A stretch of 64,000 bases of DNA from positions 124,001 to 188,000 of the forward strand of contig NZ_JAGDYT010000001.1 of the NCBI RefSeq assembly GCF_049116555.1. Reading direction: 5' to 3'. This document shows, one piece after another, positions 1 through 9,655 of the stretch. Positions within the stretch are counted from its first letter, which is position 1; every line of letters begins with the position of its first letter. Made by a program: the position numbers and the translations under genes. A model generated the notes under the pieces. It did not search any database, had not been told where the DNA came from, and was given only the letters and a program-made list of their open reading frames with translations. The stretch is from Maricaulis maris_C (GTDB lineage: Bacteria; Pseudomonadota; Alphaproteobacteria; Caulobacterales; Maricaulaceae).

Positions 1-1
1 C

Positions 2-1891
2 TTGGCCGTCGCCATCATCGGCGCTGGCGGTACTGGTGGGTGGATTTTCTACAATACCAACATCCTCAACACCTACATTTCCGGGCCGGATGCCCGGGCG
101 TTGGCGGCGGAGTATGAGCGTCAGTATCTGCACCTGCAGGACGAGCCGCAGCCGACCATTATCGAGACCGCCTATGACGTCGATATCTATCCGGGTGAGC
201 GACGTTATACGGCGAGCGGTCACTATGTGCTGGAGAACAAGGAAGACGCAGCGATCGACACGCTGTGGATCTCCTACGGCCAGGGCACGACCATTCTCTC
301 GCAGGAGGTGGAAGGCGGTGAGCTGGCCTCGTCGGATGAGGGTTTCTACCTCTATTCCTTCGATCTCGGCACGCCGCTTCAACCCGGCGAAACCCGGCGT
401 TTCGACTTCGCGGTCGAAAACGCCAATCCGGGCTTTCGCAATTCGGGGAATGTGACCACCGTCAATCACAACGGCACATTCTTCAATAATGGTCAGTCCA
501 TGCCGAATATCGGCTTCAACGGAAACTGGCGCCTGACCGACCGGCAGCAACGTCGTCGTGAGGGGCTGGAACCGATTGAGCGGGCCTTCCCGCTCGAGGA
601 TGAAAGCCGTTGGTATGAGAACGGGATCACCAATTCCGATTATGTGACCTTCCGTTCGGAAGTCTGCACATCGGCGGCCCAGACCGCGATCGCCCCGGGT
701 TATCTGGAGCGGAGCTGGGAAGAAACGGGTGAGAATGGCCAGGCGCGAGCCTGTTTCGAATACGTCATGGATCGCCCGATCCTGAACTTCTACTCCTGGC
801 TCTCGGCCGAGTATGACGTGGTCGAGCGTGAGACTGACGGCATCCTCTACCAGGTCTTCTACCATCCCGATCACGCCTGGAATGTGGAACGCATGCTGGA
901 GGCCGGTGAGGATTCGATCGGATATTTCTCCGAGCACTTCTCGCCCTATCAGTACCGCCAATACCGTGTTCTGGAATTCCCGGCCTATGCGAGCTTCGCG
1001 CAGGCTTTCCCGAATACGATCCCGTTCTCGGAAGGGATTGGCTTCATCGCCGACCTCGGGGATCCGCAAGACATCGACTATGTCTACTACGTGACCGCTC
1101 ACGAAGCGGCGCACCAGTGGTGGGCTCATCAGGTCATGTCGGCGAATGTCCAGGGCGGCACAATGCTGATCGAGACCTTCGCCCAGTATTCGGCCCTGAT
1201 GATCATGCGTCAGGAATACGGCGAAGATCACATGCGACGCTTCTTGAAGTTCGAGCTCGACAGCTATTTGTCGGCGCGGGGTTCCGAAGCGATCGAGGAG
1301 CTTCCGCTCTACCGGGTCGAAAACCAGCCCTATATCCATTACCGCAAAGGCGCGGTGATCATGTATGCGCTGCAGGACTATGTCGGCGAGGAGACTGTCA
1401 ATCGGGTCATGGAACGCCTGATCGACGAACGTGCCTACTCGTCCGACCCCTATGCGACGACGCTCGATTTCCTGCGCATCCTGCGCGAGGAGGCCGGGCC
1501 GGAGCATGAGGCGATGATTCATGACTTCTTCGAGCGGATCGTCTTGTTTGACCTCAACGTGACCTCGGCCACGGCGAGCGAGCGCGAGGACGGTCGCTGG
1601 GATCTGGTGCTGGAGATCGAGGCCCACAAATACGAGGCCGACGGTGCCGGCGAGCAGACCGAGGAGGACATCGACTACCAGATCGATATCGGTGTGTTCA
1701 CGGAAAATCTCGATGATGCCTATGAGGGCAATGATCACGTGCTCTACATGGCAAAGCATCGCATCGACGAGACCACGATGCGCATCGAGCTGATTGTGGA
1801 TGAAGAGCCGCTCTATGCCGGCATCGATCCCTACAACAAGCTGATCGACCGCAATTCGGATGACAATCTGATGCCGGTCACGATCGAGTAG
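2..1891 (+). CDS. M1-family (gluzincin) peptidase, C-terminal part; 5' end outside window
   Basis: Zinc metallopeptidase domain of the M1 aminopeptidase clan. The zinc motif HEAAHQWW lies at residues 367-374 of the visible fragment and the third ligand is probably Glu391 in IETFAQYSAL. In the family I know best with this motif (HExAHQWWAHQV), the peptidase is fused behind an ABC-2-type permease region. The first ~25 visible residues are hydrophobic and run into the window edge, which fits the end of such a membrane region. A TTG at position 2 is the first possible start, but the gene almost certainly begins upstream, so I treat it as 5' partial. About 600 residues of extracytoplasmic peptidase follow. 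A good terminator sits 21 bp after the stop. The peptidase class is secure; the ABC-permease fusion is inference. Confidence 0.85.
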   Translation: MAVAIIGAGGTGGWIFYNTNILNTYISGPDARALAAEYERQYLHLQDEPQPTIIETAYDVDIYPGERRYTASGHYVLENKEDAAIDTLWISYGQGTTILSQEVEGGELASSDEGFYLYSFDLGTPLQPGETRRFDFAVENANPGFRNSGNVTTVNHNGTFFNNGQSMPNIGFNGNWRLTDRQQRRREGLEPIERAFPLEDESRWYENGITNSDYVTFRSEVCTSAAQTAIAPGYLERSWEETGENGQARACFEYVMDRPILNFYSWLSAEYDVVERETDGILYQVFYHPDHAWNVERMLEAGEDSIGYFSEHFSPYQYRQYRVLEFPAYASFAQAFPNTIPFSEGIGFIADLGDPQDIDYVYYVTAHEAAHQWWAHQVMSANVQGGTMLIETFAQYSALMIMRQEYGEDHMRRFLKFELDSYLSARGSEAIEELPLYRVENQPYIHYRKGAVIMYALQDYVGEETVNRVMERLIDERAYSSDPYATTLDFLRILREEAGPEHEAMIHDFFERIVLFDLNVTSATASEREDGRWDLVLEIEAHKYEADGAGEQTEEDIDYQIDIGVFTENLDDAYEGNDHVLYMAKHRIDETTMRIELIVDEEPLYAGIDPYNKLIDRNSDDNLMPVTIE

Positions 1892-1911
1892 CGGGGTCTC
1901 GACGGGACTGG

Positions 1912-1945
1912 AAAAGGCCGGCCTCATCAGGTCGGCCTTTTTCTT
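1912..1945 (+). terminator. Rho-independent terminator after the M1 peptidase
   Basis: Nine-base stem AAAAGGCCG (1912-1920) pairs with CGGCCTTTT (1933-1941) across a 12-nt loop, followed by T residues. It sits 21 bp downstream of the M1 stop codon. Confidence 0.85.
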
Positions 1946-2044
1946 GTCCGGGATCCGCAGGGCTTCAGGACAATTGAGCCGGAACGTCCGGGCCCCTCGA
2001 TCAGGTCGACCCTGTCAATCGGTATCGCCGGGCGGCGTCGCCGA

Positions 2045-3175
2045 TCAGCTGACGAGAACCTTGGGAACGCCCTCACCCCTGTCGCGGATCAGGCTTCGCA
2101 GGAATGCCGGAAAAATCTCCATCGCATCGCGCGCCGAAAGAGAGCCGGGATCACGATGTCGCCACCAGTATTCCCAATATGAGGTCACATGGCTCAGCGC
2201 CGACAGGTCGCTGCCCAGATGGTAGAAATATCCGTCCGCCTTGAGCAGGAAGTCGCGAATGGTTTCGGCGTCGCCGCTCCTGCAGAACCTGTCGAACTCT
2301 TGTTGGAAACCATCGAGAACGGAGACCAATGCCGCCCAGCGCTGGCGGGTTTCCCTGAGGATGAGACGACGGATCTCATTGATCTGCTGCCGTTCGCTCG
2401 GGGTCACGCCGCGAATGATGACATCATCCATCTCGATGACGAATTTGCGGAGCCGGTCCGTCGCATCGTGCAGCTTCCAGCGGTAATACAGCACACCCTT
2501 CCAACCGTACATGCCGTCGGAAAACTCCTCGGGCGTCATGCCGAGCGTCTGGCGCAGCGCGTTCATCTTGGCGGTGTCATTGCCCTCGATGATCTCGACT
2601 GCGAACTTCATGGCGCGGGCGTCGTCCTCGGCGAGGTTCTCGCGTCCGAAAGCAAGGCCGACCACGCCGGCAATCTGCCTCGCCACATAGGCCTGCATGG
2701 CCTTGCGTTCCTTTGGCGCGATCTGGAGATATCGGGGGTCGACCGGCCGCTCATGTTTCAAGAAGCGGTCTGCAAGCAGAAAGGGATCGAAGGATGGAAG
2801 CTTCGCGAGTTCGCGAAGGCGGGTGAGGTCGTCATCAATGTTGTCACCGCCCTCGACCGCCAGGTCGAGAAACAGGCGCAACTTCGTCAGGCCGCGCCTT
2901 TCCTCGACAAACAGCGAGTGGCCGCCCATGCCGAGGTCGTCGATGGAGACTGGAATGATCACCTTGGTGACGACGGCCGCATCGACTGACATCAAGGCGC
3001 GTTCGTGCGGCCGCACCGTGTGCTTGATGAGGAAGCTGTGATTGAGCTTGGGATTCCTGAAAACCGGGCGCTGATCGAAATCGAGATCATGCTTGTGCGC
3101 GCGGGTGATCGAATAGAGGTCGAGAATCCGCGTCGTCCCGCCACCCTGCACAATTCGCGTTAGATTTGCGTCCAT
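2045..3175 (-). CDS. Conserved hypothetical protein, paralogue A of a tandem pair
   Basis: A 376-residue soluble protein with no signal peptide or membrane segment and no family I recognise. It aligns along most of its length with the next gene (3440-4645). Shared blocks include LRELAxLPSFDPFLLAxRF, a [MI][YF]GWKG[VI]LYYRW motif in the middle, an ETRxRW segment and a C-terminal SDLS-SH-YW-YW region. I chose the ATG at 3175 (MDANLTRIV) because the paralogue begins at the matching point; longer in-frame starts up to 3319 would add a low-complexity Arg/Pro-rich leader absent from the paralogue. The conserved Trp and Tyr residues suggest a structured enzyme or scaffold, but no catalytic motif is evident. 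Confidence 0.75.
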   Translation of the reverse strand: MDANLTRIVQGGGTTRILDLYSITRAHKHDLDFDQRPVFRNPKLNHSFLIKHTVRPHERALMSVDAAVVTKVIIPVSIDDLGMGGHSLFVEERRGLTKLRLFLDLAVEGGDNIDDDLTRLRELAKLPSFDPFLLADRFLKHERPVDPRYLQIAPKERKAMQAYVARQIAGVVGLAFGRENLAEDDARAMKFAVEIIEGNDTAKMNALRQTLGMTPEEFSDGMYGWKGVLYYRWKLHDATDRLRKFVIEMDDVIIRGVTPSERQQINEIRRLILRETRQRWAALVSVLDGFQQEFDRFCRSGDAETIRDFLLKADGYFYHLGSDLSALSHVTSYWEYWWRHRDPGSLSARDAMEIFPAFLRSLIRDRGEGVPKVLVS

Positions 3176-3439
3176 GTTCAACCCGAGCCTACACCGGGCA
3201 AGGCTAAACGCGGACATATCGCCAGCCGGTAACCGTCGTCGACGCGCCGGGTCATTTATTATGAAGTCAGCGCCTTTGCCGGGCGCGGCCCATGGCCGCG
3301 ATCCGACCGGATCTGGCATTTGGCGCCGGACGGATTCGTCGTGTCGAGCGGCTCCAGCGGCGGTTTCTGAATCCGACGCGCCGCGCCGCTGGGGTCAGCG
3401 GCTGTTGGCGGTCGGGACGATGGTGGGGATATGGAAGCG

Positions 3440-4645
3440 TCAGGCGGCGCTGACGGCCTGGACGACCGGGTGGGGAATGAGGGAGTGCGTGCGCCGGCGG
3501 GTACCATCGAGGCCGGGTTCACGACCCGGAGAAACCCGGGTGACACTGGCAATGAAGTCAGAGAACAGCATCACGGCCTCACGAGCCTGCAGGAATCCCT
3601 TGGCATTCTGTTTGGACCAATAGGTCCAATAGCCCGGGATATGGCTGACGACCGAAAGATCGCTGCCGACATCATAGAAAAGGCTCGGCGCCTTGAGCAG
3701 GAATTTCCTGAAGCCATTCGCATCCTCACCGCGGCAGAAACGCGCGAAAACCTGCTCATACTCCTCCATCACCGACGTGAGGCTTTTCCAGCGATGTCGG
3801 GTTTCCTCGATGATTTTCCGGCGCATGTGCTGCAGCTCGTTATATTCGTGATCAGAGGCCCCGACGATGCTCACGGACTGGAGCGCGTTGAGGAAGGATT
3901 TCAGCGCGCCGAGTGCTTCGCCCATGCTCCAGCGATAATAAAGAATGCCCTTCCAGCCGAAGATGCCGGTCTTGAACTCGATCTCGGTCATGTCGAGGGA
4001 TTTCCGCAAGGCCTGCATGCGGCCGTCCAGGTCGCCGGACAGGAGCTGGCGCGTAAAGCGCATGGCGCGATCATCATCGCGGTCGGCATCACGGGTCCCG
4101 AAGGCCAGGGCCACGACCGAGGCGATTTGCTGGGCGACGGATTGCTCCATCCGCTCCGCCTCGGCGTCGGTGATATCAAAATAGCACTCATCGATGGGTC
4201 GCACGTGATCTCGAAAGCGTTCGGCCAGAAGGAAGGGGTCGAAGGAGGGCAGGCCTGCCAGTTCGCGCAGACGGATCATGTCGAGATCCATCAGATGGGG
4301 GTCTTGCTTGCTCTCGAACAGGGTGCGCATCTTGCTGGCAAAACCGATCTCCTCGACGAAAACCGCATGTCCACCCAGGGCGAGATCATCATGCGCGAGT
4401 GGCACGAGAATTTTGGTCACCACGGGCTGGCTCGACATGACATAGGGGCGCTCGTGGGCGCGCACTGTGTGCTTGACGATGAAGCAGCGATTGAGCCGGG
4501 AATTCAGGAAGAAGGGATTGTCGGCATGGGCGTCGCGCTCGCCATGGCGCCGGGCGACCGAATGCAGGTCGAGGATGCGCGAGGTCGCGCCGCCCTTGAC
4601 GATATTGCGCAGATCGGACCGCACGGTTTCGCGAATACGTGTCAT
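3440..4645 (-). CDS. Conserved hypothetical protein, paralogue B of a tandem pair
   Basis: A 401-residue soluble protein homologous to the 2045-3175 product: same N-terminal (R)ILDL.S pattern, IVKHTVRAHER block, LRELAGLPSFDPFLLAERF, FGWKGILYYRW and VVSHIPGYWTYW. It differs by a C-terminal extension of about 25 residues rich in Arg and Pro. Start at 4645 (MTRIRE) is preferred over 4651 because AAGGG lies about 7 nt upstream of 4645 but almost touches 4651. The two genes are co-oriented, 264 bp apart. Function unknown; tandem duplication and the shared core imply related but specialised roles. Confidence 0.75.
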   Translation of the reverse strand: MTRIRETVRSDLRNIVKGGATSRILDLHSVARRHGERDAHADNPFFLNSRLNRCFIVKHTVRAHERPYVMSSQPVVTKILVPLAHDDLALGGHAVFVEEIGFASKMRTLFESKQDPHLMDLDMIRLRELAGLPSFDPFLLAERFRDHVRPIDECYFDITDAEAERMEQSVAQQIASVVALAFGTRDADRDDDRAMRFTRQLLSGDLDGRMQALRKSLDMTEIEFKTGIFGWKGILYYRWSMGEALGALKSFLNALQSVSIVGASDHEYNELQHMRRKIIEETRHRWKSLTSVMEEYEQVFARFCRGEDANGFRKFLLKAPSLFYDVGSDLSVVSHIPGYWTYWSKQNAKGFLQAREAVMLFSDFIASVTRVSPGREPGLDGTRRRTHSLIPHPVVQAVSAA

Positions 4646-4752
4646 CGGCATCCCTTTTCGTGACCGGCAGGCTAGGCAGGGGCGATTTAAGGATCGGTCT
4701 GCCGGAACAGGGGTATTCGAGATGCAATTGAGTCGAATGCACGATGACGCAG

Positions 4753-5211
4753 TTAATGCGCGGCCGGTTTGAGACGCGAGAACAGAAGCCCGGCGACGCC
4801 TCCGCCGAGGGACAGCATCAGCAAGCCACTGATCTCGCGACTGGAGGCGACAGGAGTGATCAGCGAACCGAGAACCGCACGATAGTAAATCGTGATCGCC
4901 GAAATCATCACGATGATGGCGACTGCACCTGCGAGAAAAAACCCCACTGATCGCCAACCCGGTCCGAGCCGTCTGGCAATCAGGCCGGCGACTGGAAAAG
5001 CGATGGCGAATCCGATGGCCGTCAGCGCGCCCAGCGTCGGTCCGAACCCGGCCAGATCGCGCGCAATGGCGTCAAGGCGGACGGTGAGCGGAATTTCGGC
5101 ACCAATCGCGATCAGGGCCTGCAGATCGATATGCGTATTGGTCAAGCTGACAAGAAATGTGCCGATGAGGACGGCGGCCAGATAACTTGCCGTGATGCGC
5201 GATCGGTTCAT
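4753..5211 (-). CDS. Small integral membrane protein, unknown
   Basis: A 152-residue protein with four likely transmembrane helices (about residues 8-28, 57-78, 84-108 and 124-145) separated by short loops, and a basic cytoplasmic stretch ARRLGPGWR between helices 2 and 3. The start at 5211 (MNRSRI) puts the first helix right at the N-terminus; the longer ORF to 5454 would overlap the divergent dehydrogenase gene. No family recognised. It is divergent from the sugar dehydrogenase, with an 82-bp shared promoter region. Confidence 0.7.
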   Translation of the reverse strand: MNRSRITASYLAAVLIGTFLVSLTNTHIDLQALIAIGAEIPLTVRLDAIARDLAGFGPTLGALTAIGFAIAFPVAGLIARRLGPGWRSVGFFLAGAVAIIVMISAITIYYRAVLGSLITPVASSREISGLLMLSLGGGVAGLLFSRLKPAAH

Positions 5212-5293
5212 ATTCCTGACCCATTCGGGTCCTCTACAGCTATTCGCAGAGCCTATAGGGTGGCGCCGGTGGCGACAATTCGGGAGTGGCGCG

Positions 5294-6448
5294 ATGCGCA
5301 TGATCTGGGCAAGTCTGATTTTGGCCGCGGCTGTCGCGACGGGGCCCGCTGCCGGGCAGTCGGCGGGTGGACTGCCGCAATTGGAGACCGTGGTCGAAGG
5401 GCTTGAATATCCTTGGAGTCTGGCCTTCCTGCCGGATGGCCGCATGCTGGTCACCGAAAAGCCCGGGCGGCTGCGGATTGTGACGCCTGAGGGCGAGGTC
5501 TCCGACCCCGTTAGCGGTGTGCCGGAGGTGTTGTGGTCCGGTCAGGGTGGACTGCTGGATGTGGCGCTCTCTCCCGACTTTGCCGCCGATGGCGAAGTCT
5601 TTCTGACCTGGTCGGCCGGTGAGCCGTACGACAACACGCTCTATCTGGGGCGGGGCCGGATTGAAGGTGAGGCCCTGACCGATTTCGAGACCTTGTTCGA
5701 GGCGACCCCGCATCGACGGTCCAATGTTCATTATGGTGGTCGGATCACCTTCTTGCCGGGCAGTCTCACTGATCATCGGGCGGGCAGCCATGCCCGCATT
5801 CCCGAAACCTTGGTCCTGGGTATCGGCGACGGCTTTGACTTTCGTGAACAGGCCCAGAATCCGGCCAGCCATCTGGGAAGCTTCGTACGCCTGACCCTCG
5901 ACGGCGAGCCGATGCCGTCGCCGTTTGAGGGCGCCGCGCCCGGTAGTTTTTCCATCGGACACCGCAACCCCCAGGCGGTCTTTTACGATGCGATTGGCGG
6001 AGTTCTCTACGCCAATGAGCACGGACCGCGTGGCGGCGACGAGATCAATATTCTCATTGAAGGCCGCAATTACGGCTGGCCGATTGTCAGCGCGGGCACG
6101 GATTACACTGGCGCACTGGTCACGCCGTTCGACAGCTATGACGGGATGACCGAACCCCTCCATGTCTGGACGCCCTCCATCGCTCCGGCCGGGATGGCGC
6201 TCTATCGGGGCGACATGTTTCCTGAATGGGAGGGCGACCTCCTCGTCGCGGCCCTGATCGCCGGCGATGCCGATACCCCGTCCGGCCATGTCCGCCGTGT
6301 CGATCTGGAGGCCGGCGAGGTGGTCGGCGAGGAGATCCTTTTCGGGGAACTCGAGGCGCGGATCCGTGATGTCCGTGTTGCTCCGGACGGGTCGGTCTGG
6401 CTGCTCACGGACGAGACGGACGGACGCCTGGTCCGGGTGTCGCGCTAG
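5294..6448 (+). CDS. PQQ-dependent sugar dehydrogenase (YliI/Asd-like), exported
   Basis: A 384-residue periplasmic protein of the soluble glucose/aldose sugar dehydrogenase family, a six-bladed beta-propeller that oxidises aldoses with PQQ. Visible signatures include the opening GLEYPWSLAFLPDGRMLVTEKPGRL, split as GLEYPWSLAFLPDG then RMLVTEKPGRL, then GGLLDVALSPDF, a GxGDGFDFREQAQ block, GHRNPQ and NEHGPRGGDEIN. A signal peptide ends near AAG-QS at residues 21-23. Start 5294 has GGGAG seven bases upstream; the longer ORF from 5192 lacks this. It ends 6 bp before the convergent RND gene. Substrate cannot be told from sequence. Confidence 0.9.
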   Translation: MRMIWASLILAAAVATGPAAGQSAGGLPQLETVVEGLEYPWSLAFLPDGRMLVTEKPGRLRIVTPEGEVSDPVSGVPEVLWSGQGGLLDVALSPDFAADGEVFLTWSAGEPYDNTLYLGRGRIEGEALTDFETLFEATPHRRSNVHYGGRITFLPGSLTDHRAGSHARIPETLVLGIGDGFDFREQAQNPASHLGSFVRLTLDGEPMPSPFEGAAPGSFSIGHRNPQAVFYDAIGGVLYANEHGPRGGDEINILIEGRNYGWPIVSAGTDYTGALVTPFDSYDGMTEPLHVWTPSIAPAGMALYRGDMFPEWEGDLLVAALIAGDADTPSGHVRRVDLEAGEVVGEEILFGELEARIRDVRVAPDGSVWLLTDETDGRLVRVSR

Positions 6449-6454
6449 CGTCGA

Positions 6455-9400
6455 CTATTCTGCCGGGGCCGGTTCGACCGATTCCGAATGGCTCGTTCTG
6501 CGGTCGAGGCCGAAGAATTTCGCCAGTCGCGACGGCGCACCGAGCATGACCGGCGTCAGAAGCAGGGTCAGCAGGGTCGAGAAGCCGAGTCCCCAGACCA
6601 CGGCCGAGGACAATTGCACCCACCATTCACTGGCCGGGCCACCGATCGACAGCGTGCCGTGCGCGAAGTCTGCATTGAGCTGGAAGACCATTGGCAGCAG
6701 GCCGAAAATGGTCGTGATCGTGGTCAGCATGACCGGCCGCAGGCGTTGTGCTGCCGTGCGCACGATGGCTTCATCCACCGCCATGCCCAAGCCGCGGAGG
6801 CGCTGGAAGGTGTCGATCAGGACGATATTGTTGTTCACCACGATCCCGGCCAGCGTCACCACGCCCGTACCCAGGAAAAGGATGGAGATATAGGGGAAGG
6901 TCAGCATCACGCCGAGCAGCACCCCGATGACCGACAGAACAACGGCCTGCAGTGTGAGCAAGACGTGCCAGAAATTGTTGAACTGCCAGAGCAGGATAAC
7001 TGCCATCATGAAGAGTGAGGCCGCCATGGCGCTGGCGAAGAAGGCCCCGGCCTCGGCATTCTCCTCGTCGGCACCAAGATAATTGACCTCGACCGAACGT
7101 GGGATTGTGCCGTCAGCGATGCGATCCGAGATGAAGCCGCGAAGCTCGGACAGCAGGATATTGCCGGCATAGCCCTCATCGGCATTGGCGCGGACAATCA
7201 GGACACGCTTGCCATCGCGCCGCGAGATCGAGTCGAGGCGTTGGCGAGCTTCCCGGGTGACGAAGTTCGAGATCGGCACGGCGCCGGTCTGCGTATTCAC
7301 GCGCAGATCGTCGAGGCGTGAAATATCACGGTCGGCTGCCGGGAAGCGGACGCGGATATCGACTTCCTCGTCGGCATCATCCGGGCGGTAGCGGCCGACC
7401 AGCGTGCCGGTGGTGACGAGCTGCACCGCTGCGCCGAGCTGGGTTACGTCGGCGCCGTAGCGACCGGCTTCCTCGCGATCAACATCGAGGCGCCACTCCA
7501 CACCGGGAAGGGGCAGGGTGTCGTCAATGTCGGCGAGCCCCTCCATCTGGTCCATATAGCCGCGCACCAGGCGCGTCGAAGCCTCGAGGGCTTCGGCATC
7601 ATTTGAGCGCAGTTCGACCTGGATGTCCTTGCCCACGGGGGGGCCCTGCTGGAAGGGGCGAACCTCAATGATGACTCCGGGAATACCAACCATGGCGTCG
7701 CGGATTTCCCGTTCGATCAGGCGGCCATTGGGGCGCTGGCCGAAGGGTTCGAACTCGACGAAGATGCGCGCCACACTGTCCGCCGGCGCCGCGCCGACCC
7801 CGTCGAAGGGCGAGCGACCAGGTGGAGTTCCGGCCACGGTGTAATAGCCCTTGATCCCCTCAATGCCGGCCAGTCGGTTTTCCGCCTCGAGGGCTAGCTC
7901 ATACTGCTCTGCCGGCGAGAGATTTCCGCGTGCGCGGACGAAGACATAGAGCTGCTCCGGTTCCGCATCGAGGAAGAATTCGGTGCGCATGTTCGAGGCG
8001 GTGGCCCCGAAGCTGACGACGACGCCGACGACGACTGTGACCGCGGCCAGTGCGACCATGACCGGGCGTTTGACCAGATGGGTGATCAGGCGTGCATAGC
8101 GGCCGGTCAGTCCGGGCAGACCAGTCGGGTCGCTGTCTTCCTGGGCGTTGAGGTGCGCGACGGCGCTGTCGGCATCGACGACGCCACCCTTGCGGCCGAA
8201 GACCGAGCCCAGCGTCGGCAGGAAGACCAGCGCCATGACCAGGGCTGAGGTGAGAACGAAGATCAGGGTGAGCGGCAGGAAGGCCATGTATTGGCCCGGG
8301 ATGGAATCCCAGAACAGGAAGGGCACGAAGGCCGCCAGCGTGGTCGCGGTCGACGAGACGATCGGCCAGAACATCCGCTTGCCCGCGCTGGCATAGGCTT
8401 CCTTGCGGGTCGCACCCTCGGCCAGTTTGCGGTCAGCATATTCGACCACGACAATGGCGCCATCGACCAGCAGCCCGACGGCGAGGACCATTGCGAACAT
8501 CACCATGAAGTTCACGGTCAGACCGTAGATGTCGAGCAGGAGGAAGGAGAAGAGAAAGCTGGATGGAATGGCAATGCCAACCAGAAGCGCCGAGCGCAGG
8601 CCGAGTGCGGCCACCACGATGATCAGGACCAGGATGATCGCCAGCATGATCGAGGAGGTCAGGCTCTGCAGGCTGTCTCGAACATAGGTTGAGAGGTCGA
8701 GCGAGAAGTCGTGACGGATGGTTTCCGGCCAGGCCTCGGCAATTTCATTGGTCCGGGCCCGCACGGCCGCGGCGGTGTCCATGATGTTTTCGCCCGATCG
8801 GCGCACGACCTGAAGAGTGTAGGCCGGGGCGCCGTTATAGCGCGCGAAACTGTCGGCATCCTTGAAGGTCCGGCGCACCGTGGCGACGTCCTGCAGGGTC
8901 ACGACCGTATCGCCGGACCGGGTCAGGGGCAGATTGAGCGCGTCCTCCGCCTCTTCGAACAGGCCGGGCACCTTGACCTGGAAACGGGCTTCGCCGCTGT
9001 CCAGTGAACCGGCCGCAATCAGGCGATTATTGGACTGAACCGCATTGAAGAGCTGGGCATAGGTGACGCCATAGGTCTCCAGCCGGGCCGGATCGATGAC
9101 GATTTCCAGCACTTCCTCGCGCAGGCCCTGGATATCGACCTGAAGAATTTGCGGCAGCGCCTCCAGCTCATCCTCAAGGGTGCGAGCGATCCGGTAGAGG
9201 GCGCGTTCCGGAGCTTCACCATAAATCTGCACGGCGATGGTCGGCGCGAGGGCCGAGTTGAATTCCTGGATGACGGGCTCGCGGACATCTTCCGGGTATT
9301 CGCGGCGCGCCATGTCAACGGCTTCGCGGACATCCAGAACGGACTGGTCGGCATCGAAGGGGACATCGAATTCCGCCACCAGGGTTCCGACGCCGAGGCT

Positions 9401-9655
9401 CGCCGTCCCGTTGAGCTCTTCCAGTCCCTCGATGGCCCGCATCTCGGTTTCGGTCGGGCGGACGATGAGGCGTTCGGCGTCTTCCGGTGAAATCCCGTCG
9501 AGCGGGACGGCGACGATGACGAAGGGGAAGGGGATGTCCGGGTCGGCCTCGCGGGGCAATGTGGCGAAGGCAAACAGTCCGGCGATCAGTGCGCAGACGA
9601 AAATGGCCAGGATCATGCGTGCCCGGCCAATGGCGAAATCAACGAGACCGGTCAC
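6455..9655 (-). CDS. RND efflux transporter permease subunit (AcrB/HAE1-like)
   Basis: A 1066-residue inner-membrane proton-driven exporter. It has the RND layout: TM1 at residues ~13-33, a large periplasmic porter loop, TM2-6 (about 330-480), a second periplasmic loop, and TM8-12 near the C-terminus. The TM4 motif reads GLLVDGAIVVVEY, so only one of the two adjacent aspartates typical of AcrB is present, a variation seen in some RND subfamilies. It starts with GTG at 9655, overlapping the adaptor stop codon (GTGA), so the two genes are translationally coupled. No outer-membrane factor gene is adjacent. Substrate unknown. Confidence 0.92.
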   Translation of the reverse strand: MTGLVDFAIGRARMILAIFVCALIAGLFAFATLPREADPDIPFPFVIVAVPLDGISPEDAERLIVRPTETEMRAIEGLEELNGTASLGVGTLVAEFDVPFDADQSVLDVREAVDMARREYPEDVREPVIQEFNSALAPTIAVQIYGEAPERALYRIARTLEDELEALPQILQVDIQGLREEVLEIVIDPARLETYGVTYAQLFNAVQSNNRLIAAGSLDSGEARFQVKVPGLFEEAEDALNLPLTRSGDTVVTLQDVATVRRTFKDADSFARYNGAPAYTLQVVRRSGENIMDTAAAVRARTNEIAEAWPETIRHDFSLDLSTYVRDSLQSLTSSIMLAIILVLIIVVAALGLRSALLVGIAIPSSFLFSFLLLDIYGLTVNFMVMFAMVLAVGLLVDGAIVVVEYADRKLAEGATRKEAYASAGKRMFWPIVSSTATTLAAFVPFLFWDSIPGQYMAFLPLTLIFVLTSALVMALVFLPTLGSVFGRKGGVVDADSAVAHLNAQEDSDPTGLPGLTGRYARLITHLVKRPVMVALAAVTVVVGVVVSFGATASNMRTEFFLDAEPEQLYVFVRARGNLSPAEQYELALEAENRLAGIEGIKGYYTVAGTPPGRSPFDGVGAAPADSVARIFVEFEPFGQRPNGRLIEREIRDAMVGIPGVIIEVRPFQQGPPVGKDIQVELRSNDAEALEASTRLVRGYMDQMEGLADIDDTLPLPGVEWRLDVDREEAGRYGADVTQLGAAVQLVTTGTLVGRYRPDDADEEVDIRVRFPAADRDISRLDDLRVNTQTGAVPISNFVTREARQRLDSISRRDGKRVLIVRANADEGYAGNILLSELRGFISDRIADGTIPRSVEVNYLGADEENAEAGAFFASAMAASLFMMAVILLWQFNNFWHVLLTLQAVVLSVIGVLLGVMLTFPYISILFLGTGVVTLAGIVVNNNIVLIDTFQRLRGLGMAVDEAIVRTAAQRLRPVMLTTITTIFGLLPMVFQLNADFAHGTLSIGGPASEWWVQLSSAVVWGLGFSTLLTLLLTPVMLGAPSRLAKFFGLDRRTSHSESVEPAPAE

